Notes: generated by a model not told the origin, from the sequence alone. Positions 44,718 to 53,478 are shown, numbered from the stretch's first letter. The stretch is DNA of 64,000 bases from Planctomycetia bacterium (GCA_030539295.1 JAUNSJ010000014.1:1-64000), one strand, 5' to 3'. Program-made: numbers and translations.

Positions 44718-46949
44718 ATGTTTCGAACAAATTCGTTTTGGACGTTGACTCTGGCAGTTGCCATGACTGCCGGCAGCACGACGCTTGTTGCCCAAGATGC
44801 GACGAATGCCCCTGCCGCTGCCCCTGCCGCCGAAGCTCGGCCCGATGACCTCTCGATCGATAGTTTGGCACCCGTTGCGGAGCCTTTGGATATGTCCCTG
44901 TTCGCTATTCCGGAAAATGCCTCGGCGGAAGAATTGCTCAAGTTCATCGAAGAACTTCAGGGCAAACTGCCGGAACCGAAGAGCCAGATGGAAATGCTCC
45001 AACTCATGGAAGCTCTGACCAAGACTTTCTCCGACGTTGCCGATCGCATCCTGGCCATGGAAAATGTTGCCCCGGAAGTTCGGGAACAGGCAACACAACT
45101 GAAAGTCGTCGCTCTGACCGCGAAGAGCCGTATCGAACCGAAAGCCGTTGAGGAGCTGTCGGCGTTCGTCGACTCTCTCCTCGCCGAGGCCAAAGATACC
45201 GAAGCGAAAATCAAAGCCTATCAGCTTAAACTTCAGGTCCTCGTCTCCGGGGCGCAAGGCGACCCCACCGTCTTGGACAAGGTCGACGCTCTGGCCGCGG
45301 AAATACTCAAAAATGAGGACGAAGAACTGCAGATTCTCGGTATGGAAGTCAAGGCCCAAACCCTCCTCTCTAAAGGGCAGTCCGACCCCGCTGCTTACGA
45401 TGCACTTCAGAAATTCGCCGAAGAGACCATTGCCGCTAATAAATCGGCTAAATTAGTGGAAAAGGCGCAGGAAGTCAAGCTCCTTGCCATGCTCGCCGCC
45501 GCCGATAAAGACGAAGCGAACGTCGCCGCGCTCGACGCCTATTTTGAGGAACTCTTTGCAAAAGAACTCTCCGCAGAATCCAAGTCGAATATCTATCGAC
45601 TGCGTCTACAAACACTTATGCAAGGCGAAAATCCCGACGTTGCCAAGACGATGGCTGTTGCCGAACGCATGATTCAGGAAGACGACGCCGAACTCAAGAA
45701 CCTCGGACAGGCCGTTAAGGGTCAGATGCTCATTAAAGAAGCCCAGGCCGACGCGAGCAAGTTGGACGCCGTTTTTGCCTTTGCCGACGAACTCCTTGCC
45801 CAAGCGGACCTTTCCGCGGAAGCCAAGGAACAGGCTGTTGGTTCGAAAATTCAGGCTTACCTCTTAAAGTCCCAGGCGGAACCGGCCGCTCGCGAGGAGC
45901 TGCTCGCTTTTCTCGATGAACAGCTCGCCGCGGAGCAGACGGAAGAATTCCTCGGGCGTTTGGCCGAAATGAAGGTGCAACTCCTCCTTAACGCCGCTGC
46001 CGAAAACGCGGAAAAAATCCCCGACGTCGAAAAAGCTCTTGAGCAGCTCAGCGAAATTGCCACCGTTAAGGAAAATCTCGATTCGACCAAGGCCTTGCTC
46101 GCCATGCTCAAAATCGAAAATCTCGCCAAGACCAACGGAACCGTCGAAGAGCTGAATGCCGTTCTCGACTCCTTAAAACAGGCCGCAAGCGCCAGTCCGG
46201 TCGTCTTGAATATTGTCCTCCAACTTCAGGACGATATTGCAACTATAGGCGAAAATGCGGGCACGCCTGACCTCTACTCAAAAGTGCTCGCCGACTTCAT
46301 TGCCTTCTGCAACGCCAGTGAAAATGAAGAAATTAAAGCCTTCGCCAGTCAGTTCCAAGGCGTACTCGACCTGGAAAGTCTGCCCGGTAAAGACCTCGCA
46401 CTGGCCGGTGTGGTCGCCGGCGAGACCCCGGACCAGAAGTTCGATAACGCTTCTGTGGCCGGTAAGGTCTATCTCGTTGACGTCTGGTCGACGAACGACC
46501 CGTCCTATTTCGAATCCATTGAAGATTTGAAAGACCTCTACAGTCGTTATCAGCCGAAAGGTTTTGAAATTGTCGGTGTCAATCTCGACGAGAATACGCA
46601 AATGCTCACCCGAGCCGCCGAAGTCTTCGCAACGACCTGGCCCATTATCTCCAAAAAGCTTTCGGACGACGCCGGCGTGGAACTTCCGGCTGTCCTGGCG
46701 AACGCCAAGCCTGGCACAAAGATTCTCGTGGGCCAGGACGGAAAAGTCATGCTCATCGCCAGCGACCTGACCGCCGTTGAAGACGGAATCGCCTCGGTCC
46801 TCGGTAAAGTGGAAAAGCAAGCCCCAGCCGAAGAACCCGCCGCCGATAATGCCGCCGCAGAGTCTGCCGAAAGTGCCGCCGCTGAAGCTGCAGCCGACGA
46901 AGCTGCACCCGCCCCGGCCAAAGTTAAAGAACCGGTCCGCAAAAACTAA
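44718..46949 (+). CDS. Exported helical-repeat protein with cysteine-less thioredoxin-like domain
   Basis: 743 residues. Signal peptide (FWTLTLAVAMTAGSTTLVA), then ~480 residues of Ala/Glu-rich helices with repeating units (…KAYQLKLQVLV…, VKAQTLLSKGQSDPAAYDALQKFAEE), TPR-like. Residues ~560-690 are a TlpA/AhpC-like thioredoxin fold (GKVYLVDVWSTNDPSYFESIEDLKDLYSRYQPKGFEIVGVNLDE). In place of WCxxC it has WSTNDPSY, so both redox cysteines are missing. The tail is low-complexity Ala/Pro/Glu. Because disulfide chemistry is lost, a binding role is likelier. The last 300 bp and terminator are duplicated at 49.65 kb. Confidence 0.82.
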   Translation: MFRTNSFWTLTLAVAMTAGSTTLVAQDATNAPAAAPAAEARPDDLSIDSLAPVAEPLDMSLFAIPENASAEELLKFIEELQGKLPEPKSQMEMLQLMEALTKTFSDVADRILAMENVAPEVREQATQLKVVALTAKSRIEPKAVEELSAFVDSLLAEAKDTEAKIKAYQLKLQVLVSGAQGDPTVLDKVDALAAEILKNEDEELQILGMEVKAQTLLSKGQSDPAAYDALQKFAEETIAANKSAKLVEKAQEVKLLAMLAAADKDEANVAALDAYFEELFAKELSAESKSNIYRLRLQTLMQGENPDVAKTMAVAERMIQEDDAELKNLGQAVKGQMLIKEAQADASKLDAVFAFADELLAQADLSAEAKEQAVGSKIQAYLLKSQAEPAAREELLAFLDEQLAAEQTEEFLGRLAEMKVQLLLNAAAENAEKIPDVEKALEQLSEIATVKENLDSTKALLAMLKIENLAKTNGTVEELNAVLDSLKQAASASPVVLNIVLQLQDDIATIGENAGTPDLYSKVLADFIAFCNASENEEIKAFASQFQGVLDLESLPGKDLALAGVVAGETPDQKFDNASVAGKVYLVDVWSTNDPSYFESIEDLKDLYSRYQPKGFEIVGVNLDENTQMLTRAAEVFATTWPIISKKLSDDAGVELPAVLANAKPGTKILVGQDGKVMLIASDLTAVEDGIASVLGKVEKQAPAEEPAADNAAAESAESAAAEAAADEAAPAPAKVKEPVRKN

Positions 46950-47052
46950 CGGCCAAACGACGAACGACTCCGGTCACGCCATTCTGATATCTCCCGCGTG
47001 ACCGCTAAACCCAAACAGACAGTGCGAACTTTCATCCGCACTGTCTGTTTTT
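46648..47052 (+). repeat. Direct repeat, parental copy
   Basis: About 405 bp covering the 3' end of the helical-repeat gene, its stop and its double hairpin terminator. A near-identical copy is at 49653-50066, with differences mainly in the Ala-rich tail codons. The homology begins sharply at TCTCCAAAAAGCTTTCGG. Confidence 0.88.
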
Positions 47053-47053
47053 T
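47013..47053 (+). terminator. Strong intrinsic terminator
   Basis: A perfect 14-bp stem (47013-47026 with 47037-47050) and 10-nt loop followed by T-run. A second hairpin (GGTCACG…CGTGACC, ~46974-47002) lies just before it. Confidence 0.92.
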
Positions 47054-47343
47054 CTTGCCAACCTCTTTTTGCCAGTAGGCCCCGACCTTCCGACGGCAGC
47101 ACGCGTTCCTGACACGCCGGCCCTTTTTGCGAATCAGAGGGAAGTGCGACCCCCGCGGAGGCGAGGGCATGATGCGTACTGGTGCGTTCGCTCCGCGTTA
47201 CCCGGTATGCAAACTCGACTCGCTATTACTTCAAGGAGCGTCTGCTGGTCCTGCTCTATCATCCAAGAAAGGTTTTTCAATAGAACAGAACCCGACCACC
47301 AGCATGACAACAAAGGCAAATTAGGTTAAGCTGTGAGTCTTGG
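47054..47343. other. Intergenic stretch
   Basis: Between the terminator and the 3' end of the TPR-like gene (minus). I see no gene, RNA or clear repeat in it. Confidence 0.35.
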
Positions 47344-48387
47344 TTATGCGACTGGCCGGCGTCGTTTATAGTACACAAAAAAGAACAGACCCAATAACAC
47401 GACATTGAGAACGAGACTCACCCAAAACCAATTTGAGTTCAGCGTTGCGACGTCATTTCCTTTTTCGTTGACCTGTCTTACTTTCTCCTCCAATTCCTGC
47501 TCAACCTGGTCCTTGACGTTGTAATAATTCATTTTATCTTTGGCGGCCATGTTAAAATCCGTATTGAGAAGCGATTCATATTCGGCTTTCGCACGTTCAT
47601 CTTCGTCGAGGTTTTCAAAAATATTGCCTCTTATAAAACGAATCATCTGCTCATGCTTTTCGCAGAAATCGGGTGAGTTTTTCTTCAGCACGTCCAATTC
47701 GACAAGGGCTTTTTGGGGATCAAGTGGCATTAAAGAACTAATCCATTGCAATTTTACCTGCGGATTGTCCGGGAACCGGGCAAGAAGTTTTTCACACAGC
47801 CCTTTAACTTTTTCCCTGTTTTGCGCGTTCGTACTTAAACGCGCTACCAACAGGATCGCGGCACTGATAAGGTCGTCCTCCCTATAGGAGGTGTCAAACA
47901 AGTGATTCAGTTTGGCCTCCGCTTCCTCTAAATTATTGCTCCGCGTCAAGCTTGTGATTTCTTCGCAGCAGAGTTGGTTTTCCGAAAGTGTGATTACCTT
48001 ATGGTCAATTAAGTATGAATAAAATTCGTCAGCTAAATCAGGCGACGCGCCTCGCAATAAATTCACCGTTTGAAAAGCAACTTCCTTTTGGGTTTCGTCC
48101 GGTACACTGCCAATAAAGTCTAAAAAAATACGATAAGCTTCATCCTTCTTTCCGGCATAAGCACATATTGTACCAAGAACGCGCGGGTCGAGATTTAATT
48201 CTCTGGCCTTTTTTTCCGCGCTGGCAAAGTCGTGCGCCTCCATATACGCATCAACTTCCGGATGGGACTCTATCTTGAGAATCTCGTTGTTCTTCTCTTG
48301 CCCAATGCCTGTTCCGGAATCCAGTATAGGCCAAAGTGTAAATAAAATGAAAAGATAAAATAGACGCGGTCTTCGAAAGTCTGTCAT
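47344..48387 (-). CDS. TPR-like exported protein with C-terminal membrane anchor
   Basis: 347 residues. Signal peptide (LFYLFILFTLWPIL), helical TPR-like repeats (~40-300: DFASAEKKARELNLDPRVLGTICAYAGKKDEAYRIF…), then one C-terminal membrane helix (FWVSLVLNVVLLGLFFFVYY) and a basic stop-transfer KRRRP. This gives a periplasmic repeat domain anchored to the membrane. GGAGG/AGGAG precede the ATG. It follows the Cys-rich protein gene on the same strand. No named family recognised. Confidence 0.7.
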   Translation of the reverse strand: MTDFRRPRLFYLFILFTLWPILDSGTGIGQEKNNEILKIESHPEVDAYMEAHDFASAEKKARELNLDPRVLGTICAYAGKKDEAYRIFLDFIGSVPDETQKEVAFQTVNLLRGASPDLADEFYSYLIDHKVITLSENQLCCEEITSLTRSNNLEEAEAKLNHLFDTSYREDDLISAAILLVARLSTNAQNREKVKGLCEKLLARFPDNPQVKLQWISSLMPLDPQKALVELDVLKKNSPDFCEKHEQMIRFIRGNIFENLDEDERAKAEYESLLNTDFNMAAKDKMNYYNVKDQVEQELEEKVRQVNEKGNDVATLNSNWFWVSLVLNVVLLGLFFFVYYKRRRPVA

Positions 48388-48564
48388 ATAGCTCCTGACT
48401 CCTCCTCAAAATTCCATTCTTCGTTTGACTGAATAACATTGCATGGGGTGAAAACGAGTAACAAAATACTTTGTTCGTAAAAAACTTCATCCTTGTTACT
48501 CATTTAAAACATCTGTTCTTAATCTAAAAGTAAAATCATAAAACAAAACACTTCACTTTAAACC

Positions 48565-49143
48565 TCACCCACCGACTGGACATATGGGATCGCACGGGGG
48601 ATTTGGCGAGAGACTGTTCGTTGCTTCAGTGTATTCTCCCTCAAATTTTTTTACAGAGCCACCTTGAGTCGCGGTACTACCACAAGTACAATCTAAAAGG
48701 AATTCGGTCAAAGTGTACCTAAGTCCTGCAACTGCTTGACAGGTTTGGCAGAAACCCGAAATGGTTGTACCGGAATTCGCAGAATAATTATAAGTTGTAC
48801 TTTCACCTGCATTGGCTCCAATTGATATCCCAGCTTCTTCAAGGTCGCCAATACAGCCAGACACTTCCCAATACACAACAGATGTTGTGCCAGCACTTGT
48901 TTGGCAAGTAGTATTTGGAGAAGTTTCGCCAAGATAATCACAACCCTTATTTGCACCAGTTGACGTTTTCAAAGGAGTCTTTATTGTTGCTGGTACAGCA
49001 ATGAGAACTTTCCATTGACCACCACAAAACCAGCCACACCCAGCATAAACAGTGTTACGGCCTGAAATTATACTTGCCAACAAGAATCCCACTAAAACGA
49101 TTAGAATAGATCGCAATACATGATGGGGCCGAGTAATGTACAT
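48565..49143 (-). CDS. Small secreted cysteine-rich protein
   Basis: 192 residues with signal peptide (RSILIVLVGFLLASIISG). The mature part has eleven Cys in pairs or clusters (CGWFC, CQTC, CTC, CDPIC) among Thr/Ser/Gly-rich sequence, suggesting disulfide-bonded or metal-binding structure. Base composition is more AT-rich than neighbours. Lies between the two copies of the 405-bp direct repeat, with the TPR-like gene downstream. No family recognised; origin by transfer is possible. Confidence 0.6.
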   Translation of the reverse strand: MYITRPHHVLRSILIVLVGFLLASIISGRNTVYAGCGWFCGGQWKVLIAVPATIKTPLKTSTGANKGCDYLGETSPNTTCQTSAGTTSVVYWEVSGCIGDLEEAGISIGANAGESTTYNYSANSGTTISGFCQTCQAVAGLRYTLTEFLLDCTCGSTATQGGSVKKFEGEYTEATNSLSPNPPCDPICPVGG

Positions 49144-49582
49144 TTTCCCCCCTTAAGACAACATATTTTGTAAATAGTCAACACATCTATAAAAGAAGCG
49201 TTTTCTAACTGATTGTTTTGGCACGAAAACCCCACCACCGAAATCGGGACGTCCGTTCCAATCCACTGACATTTCTTATTATACATAAAACAAAGTTGTA
49301 GTCAATAGCTGCAATTGAAATTGTCTAATTTTTAATTTTGTGATGTGATAAAATTTTGTATGAAGCTGCCATTAGAATAGGAGCTACAACATATAGATAT
49401 GACCCCTGTATTTATACCAAAGTTCTGAACAACGCATTTCACGCAAGATGAAGTTCAAAAAATCACCAAAATAGCAAATTTATAAAATAATATACGTATT
49501 TATGTTGATTTATTGCATTTTTATTGTATAATAGTAAGAAATAAAGGGCCTTATGGCCTGGTTTTTTACAAGGAGATTGAAT
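49144..49582. other. AT-rich gap upstream of chimeric gene
   Basis: About 440 bp of unusually AT-rich sequence between the Cys-rich gene (minus) and the truncated copy gene (plus). Near its right end is TTGATT (49505-49510), 16-nt spacer, TATAAT (49527-49532), a plausible promoter for the gene at 49583. No other feature seen. Confidence 0.5.
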
Positions 49583-49966
49583 ATGGAATGGTTGTTTAAC
49601 GCCGACATTCGGATGGATCGTTTGAACAAGATTGGGAATCGCATGGAATGTTTCTCCAAAAAGCTTTCGGACGATGCCGGCGTGGAACTTCCGGCTGTCC
49701 TGGCGAACGCCAAGCCTGGCACAAAGATTCTCGTGGGCCAGGACGGAAAAGTCATGCTCATCGCCAGCGACCTGACCGCCGTTGAAGACGGAATCGCCTC
49801 GGTCCTCGGTAAAGTGGAAAAACAAGCCCCTGCCGAAGAATCTGCCGCCGATAATGCCGCCGAAGAATCTGCCGATACCGCCGCCGAAGCTACTTCCGAA
49901 AGTGCCCCAGCCGACGAAGCGGAAGCCGCCCCGGCCAAAGTCAAAGAACCGGTCCGCAAAAACTAA
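49583..49966 (+). CDS. Chimeric ORF: new start fused to duplicated C-terminus
   Basis: 127 residues from ATG 49583, with AAGGAG 7 nt upstream and a sigma-70-like promoter 50 nt before. The first 24 residues (MEWLFNADIRMDRLNKIGNR…) are unique. From 'SKKLSDDAGVELPAV' to the end it copies the C-terminus of the 44.7-kb protein, i.e. half of the thioredoxin-like fold plus the Ala/Glu tail ending PAKVKEPVRKN. It has no signal peptide. It could be an expressed truncated paralogue or a duplication remnant that acquired expression signals. Confidence 0.55.
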   Translation: MEWLFNADIRMDRLNKIGNRMECFSKKLSDDAGVELPAVLANAKPGTKILVGQDGKVMLIASDLTAVEDGIASVLGKVEKQAPAEESAADNAAEESADTAAEATSESAPADEAEAAPAKVKEPVRKN

Positions 49967-50066
49967 CGGCAAAACGAACGACTCCGGTCACGCAATTCTG
50001 ATATTTTCCGCGTGACCGCAAAATCCAAACAGACAGTGCGAACTTTCATCCGCTCTGTCTGTTTTT
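49653..50066 (+). repeat. Direct repeat, second copy
   Basis: Near-identical to 46648-47052, including coding part, stop codon and terminator. Differences are small indels in the Ala-rich codons and a few substitutions. It is separated from the first copy by ~2.6 kb of AT-rich sequence with two minus-strand genes. Confidence 0.88.
50027..50066 (+). terminator. Copied intrinsic terminator
   Basis: Same stem as at 47013-47050 but with one mismatch (50027-50040 with 50051-50064), followed by a shorter T-run. Still likely functional. Confidence 0.75.
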
Positions 50067-50180
50067 ATGGGCGATCTCTTTGACCACCCGCAGGGTGCAT
50101 GCCAGATTTCTTGCGAAGATAGAGAGGGCCAGCTCGCCAGGGCCCGACCCAGACAATAACAAGAATAATTAATTAAACAG

Positions 50181-50213
50181 TATTGTCTTGTTCCCGACCT
50201 GCGAGCAGTCGGG
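50181..50213. repeat. 33-nt palindromic repeat, copy 1
   Basis: Identical to 50381-50413. It contains TTCCCGACCTGC/GCAGTCGGG, which folds into a hairpin, like the element at 43104. REP-like dispersed intergenic palindrome. Confidence 0.75.
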
Positions 50214-50380
50214 TGCGTTACCTGTAACATGTTATGCTTTAATGAGTTATATATCACGCAGAGCACGCAGGGGAACGCGGGGGTCTGCTTCGAAATCGGT
50301 CGCTGACGCGGGGGCCACATGTGGTGGTTTAGGCTTGGCAGGAAGAGCGTGAGGAGGCCGTTTGGCAGTTTCCCGAATGT

Positions 50381-50437
50381 TATTGTCTTGTTCCCGACCT
50401 GCGAGCAGTCGGGAACGGTAAGCAGTCGGGAACGGTA
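50381..50437. repeat. 33-nt palindromic repeat, copy 2, with tandem 17-mer
   Basis: Second copy of the 33-nt repeat (50381-50413), extended by a perfect tandem duplication of a 17-mer (50404-50420 and 50421-50437), so the right arm of the palindrome occurs twice. Confidence 0.78.
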
Positions 50438-50462
50438 AGTGTGGTCAGAGTGGAACGTGTTG

Positions 50463-51347
50463 TCAGGAGCGGGGCGTCTGGGCGGCCAGTTCGAGCTCCA
50501 GGGCCAGGCGGTCAGCCAGGATTTCCAGGATGGCGAGGTCGTGGTCCGTAAACTTTGTCTTTTCGTCGCTGTACAGCCAGAGGGTACCCAGTACGGACGT
50601 GGATGCGGTAAGCGGGAGACAGAGCGCCGCATTAAACGTTTCCGGTGCCTTCCATAAGTCGGTCAGGTAGTTTTCGTTGAGAATAACGGCGTTTCCGAGC
50701 ATGGCTTCCAGGTCGGCCAAGGCACCTTTAAGGGGCCGGGGGGCGTCGGCCAGCCGCTCTTCCGGGAGTCCCCAGACGCAACGTACCTTAAGACAGGAAG
50801 TCGCTTCGTCCAGCAGATAGATCGCCGCCGCCTGACATCCGACGACCTGCGCCCCTTGCTTCAGGGCACTGTAAATTCGGTCAGCCAGAGTGCGGTCAAC
50901 CGAGTACGGGGCACCGTTTCGCACGGAGCAGACGGCTAATTCCGTCTCTCGCTGACGCGCAATTCCCGACCATAAATAGAGTTCCGACAGAACCGTTGCC
51001 AGCGACTTCGCCAGCGCGGCAACGACTTCCGCCTCCTGGTGCGCCGTTGCCTCTTGATCCTTCCAGACTAAAATATTACCAAGGGTACGGCGCGTAGGTC
51101 CTTCCACCGGCAGGGAAAGCAGCCCCCCTTGGGCGAGCGGATTACCGTCTTTCCCTTGCTCCCCGTTCAGAGTACGGGGCAGGGACCCGCCTGTGCGAAC
51201 GAACTGGAGATGGTAGCCGGTCGTTTGCCGAAAGGCACGGAACAGGTCCGGAAACGAACCGAAAAAGGGTACGTCTTCGCGGTCTGGCGTGGAGTCCAGG
51301 GCAGGAAAGGTCTTTAATTGCTTGTCGTAAAAATCGGAGTCAAGCAT
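50463..51347 (-). CDS. GAF-domain protein
   Basis: 294 residues, cytoplasmic, no output domain. A GAF domain covers about 140-288 (LADRIYSALKQGAQVVGCQAAAIYLLDEATSCLKVRCVWGLPEE…LCLPLTASTSVLGTLWLYSDEKTKFTDHDLAILEILADRLALELE). The N-terminal half (FRQTTGYHLQFVRTGGSLP…LLSLPVEGPTRRTLGNILVW) looks like a second, diverged GAF. Probably a sensor that acts with a separate partner. The ~275 bp upstream to the ketosynthase gene show no gene. Confidence 0.8.
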   Translation of the reverse strand: MLDSDFYDKQLKTFPALDSTPDREDVPFFGSFPDLFRAFRQTTGYHLQFVRTGGSLPRTLNGEQGKDGNPLAQGGLLSLPVEGPTRRTLGNILVWKDQEATAHQEAEVVAALAKSLATVLSELYLWSGIARQRETELAVCSVRNGAPYSVDRTLADRIYSALKQGAQVVGCQAAAIYLLDEATSCLKVRCVWGLPEERLADAPRPLKGALADLEAMLGNAVILNENYLTDLWKAPETFNAALCLPLTASTSVLGTLWLYSDEKTKFTDHDLAILEILADRLALELELAAQTPRS

Positions 51348-51624
51348 GGAAAAATCTCTATCTCTTGTGAAAACAGGGCCGGAATCGTTCTTTCAGGACC
51401 AGCGGCCGGGGCCTGACAGCCTGGTAAACGGATTCGAACAACGACAGTGCAGGCACGTGCCCGTCGCACCGCCTATGCGAGAGTCTACTTCAGACTTTCG
51501 CCTCAGTAAGAGAATCGGGAAAAAAAGGTGCCAAGACGAACGAAAATAATAATCGGGAGGTTATTTGGAAAGCTACGAATTTACCGCTTGTAACGGTTTG
51601 ACCTGTTGCATGGATAAAGCGTGG

Positions 51625-52971
51625 TTAACCCTCGTATCGACGCATAAGAATTGCACTGGCCTGACCAAAATGATTGAAGGCCAGCTTTAAAAACTGATTG
51701 CCCGACGGAATACCAAACTCACGGACCGGGCGTATCGGGCAGTTGGGATCGTCTTTCTCATTGTTGAGTATGGGATAGAGAGCGTTATTCTCCAGAGCAC
51801 AGAGCGCAGCGACAAGTTCAATCGCGCCTGACCCGGCCCCGGGGTTACCCAGATGCCCTTTAAGACCGGTTACCGGCAGTCGGTCCGCTTGGTCGCCCAA
51901 GGCGTCGCGTATGGCCAGCGCTTCCTCAATATCGAGAGCGGGCGACGAAAGACCGCAGGAATCGATAAAACCAATCTCTTCCGGTCGCACTCCCGTTCGC
52001 TCGAGCAGACGGGTAATCGCCTTGGCAAGAGCTTCCCGCACGCGGCCCTGCGGCAGAATACTGCCCGATTTCGGCTGGGCGACCATGCAATGAGCGGCGC
52101 CGGTCACCTCACCGTAAATCTTTGCCCCGCGTAACTTTGCATGGTCAAGTTCTTCCAGCAGGACAGCTCCGGCCCCTTCCCCAAGAACCATACCGGACCG
52201 GTCCTGGTCAAACGGTCGCGATGCTTCTTCCGGAACGCGGTCCGGCGATGCCAGGTCGTTCATCTGGATCGCGTGAATCAGCTTGAACGGTAAGAGGCGG
52301 CTCCCCGTCGCACCCGTTAGCATAACGTCCGCCCGGCCCGAGGCAATAACCTCCAGCGACTCGGCCAGAACAGCGCCAATAGACGCCTCCCGATTCGTCA
52401 TGGCGTTGCAATGGCCGCGGAACTGATTGTAAATGCAGATGTGACTGGCCGGCATGTTCGGCAAGAACTTTAACTGCCACAGCGGAGTCATGCGGGCCAG
52501 ACCTTCATTACGCCACTGCGAAAAATCGAACGAACCGTCTCTTATACAGTGTCGAACCGCCTCTAAAATCTCGTCCGGAGTCGTTATTATGTAGTCGGAG
52601 GCAAAAGAAACACCCACCCGCTCGCTACAGAAAGCATCGCTCCCGGCGCCCGAGTGCGCCAGCGTACGCTGCGCGGCGGCAACGGCCATCTGGATCTCAC
52701 GCGACATGAGCTTTATGCCCTTGCGTATGACCTTCTTGATCGTGTCCGACAGAGTACCAAAATCTTCTATCTTACCGGTAAATGCATCTACTGGCGCCGC
52801 AAAGGGTAACGCTCGTATCGACTCCGAAGAATCCACCGCTCGAACGCCGCTACGACCCGACTGACACGCACTCCACAATTCGGACGGCTCCATTCCGAGC
52901 GCACTGATAACGCCCAAACCGGTTATCACGACTCGACGACGCTCTCCTGTTCGATTATTCCCATTACTCAT
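51625..52971 (-). CDS. FabF-like ketosynthase homologue with altered active site
   Basis: 448 residues of thiolase/KAS fold (RRVVITGLGVISALGMEPSELW; FDQDRSGMVLGEGAGAVLLEE; TGLKGHLGNPGAGSGAIELVAAL; NHFGQASA). By alignment to FabF the catalytic Cys (in ACTSG) is replaced by Met in 'NAMTNREASIG', and the first His (in NAHGTSTP) by Cys in 'IDSCGLSSP'; the second His (KGHLG) remains. It therefore cannot act as a normal condensing enzyme and resembles chain-length-factor-type partners. No acyl carrier protein or second KAS is adjacent. Confidence 0.85.
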   Translation of the reverse strand: MSNGNNRTGERRRVVITGLGVISALGMEPSELWSACQSGRSGVRAVDSSESIRALPFAAPVDAFTGKIEDFGTLSDTIKKVIRKGIKLMSREIQMAVAAAQRTLAHSGAGSDAFCSERVGVSFASDYIITTPDEILEAVRHCIRDGSFDFSQWRNEGLARMTPLWQLKFLPNMPASHICIYNQFRGHCNAMTNREASIGAVLAESLEVIASGRADVMLTGATGSRLLPFKLIHAIQMNDLASPDRVPEEASRPFDQDRSGMVLGEGAGAVLLEELDHAKLRGAKIYGEVTGAAHCMVAQPKSGSILPQGRVREALAKAITRLLERTGVRPEEIGFIDSCGLSSPALDIEEALAIRDALGDQADRLPVTGLKGHLGNPGAGSGAIELVAALCALENNALYPILNNEKDDPNCPIRPVREFGIPSGNQFLKLAFNHFGQASAILMRRYEG

Positions 52972-53302
52972 TTTGGACTTCTACCCGTATATTGCGTACC
53001 CGCCGAACGGCTCTCGCTCTAGCGGTTAGTTCGACGCTGTGGACATTTTTACTGATCCATTATAACACAAAAAAGCCTAAACGTAAAGAGATACAGCAAA
53101 GAAATCCCAAAAAGGATAAAATATTGACGAATCACGGGTTATGGGTATTTTAGGTAATTTAGAACATCCTCCTACAGACCGCTCATTCCTGGAGTCATGC
53201 GGTGGCAATGAACGCCAAACATGCCATGAAAGGGTTGTGATGGCCCTTTTGTCGGTGTTCTCAGCCAGGTCAGGAATGGTCAATAAAAATTTCTTACCGC
53301 TC

Positions 53303-53330
53303 TTGACAGAAGACAGATTTGTGATAAAAT
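53303..53330 (+). promoter_or_regulatory. Promoter of tRNA-Lys
   Basis: TTGACA (53303-53308), 16-nt spacer, TAAAAT (53325-53330), ~75 nt upstream of the tRNA. The surrounding 52972-53405 gap has no other feature I can support. Confidence 0.7.
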
Positions 53331-53405
53331 CTTTTGAAAATCAATTAAGGAGTTTTCCCAGCAGTCCATCGCCGGACCGGGTAAGCTCCCTGTTGGATTT
53401 CGTTT

Positions 53406-53478
53406 GCCTCTGTAGCTCAGTTGGTAGAGCAACGGACTCTTAATCCGTGGGTCGTCGGTTCGAACCCGACCGGGGGTA
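53406..53478 (+). tRNA. tRNA-Lys(CTT)
   Basis: Acceptor stem GCCTCTG pairs with CGGGGGT (several G-U), D arm GCTCAGTTGGTAGAGC, anticodon loop with CTT in GGACTCTTAATCC, T arm GTCGGTTCGAACCCGAC, discriminator A. CCA is not encoded. Confidence 0.96.

Larger units (their letters stand above)
50067..50462. other. Intergenic region with palindromic repeats
   Basis: About 395 bp without a gene. It holds two copies of a 33-nt repeat and a tandem 17-mer (listed separately). The rest (50080-50180, 50215-50380) shows no recognisable feature. Confidence 0.5.

Noticed and set aside
50067..50462. CRISPR array
   Set aside because: Only two copies of a 33-nt repeat ~170 nt apart and one 17-mer tandem; no regular spacers and no cas genes.
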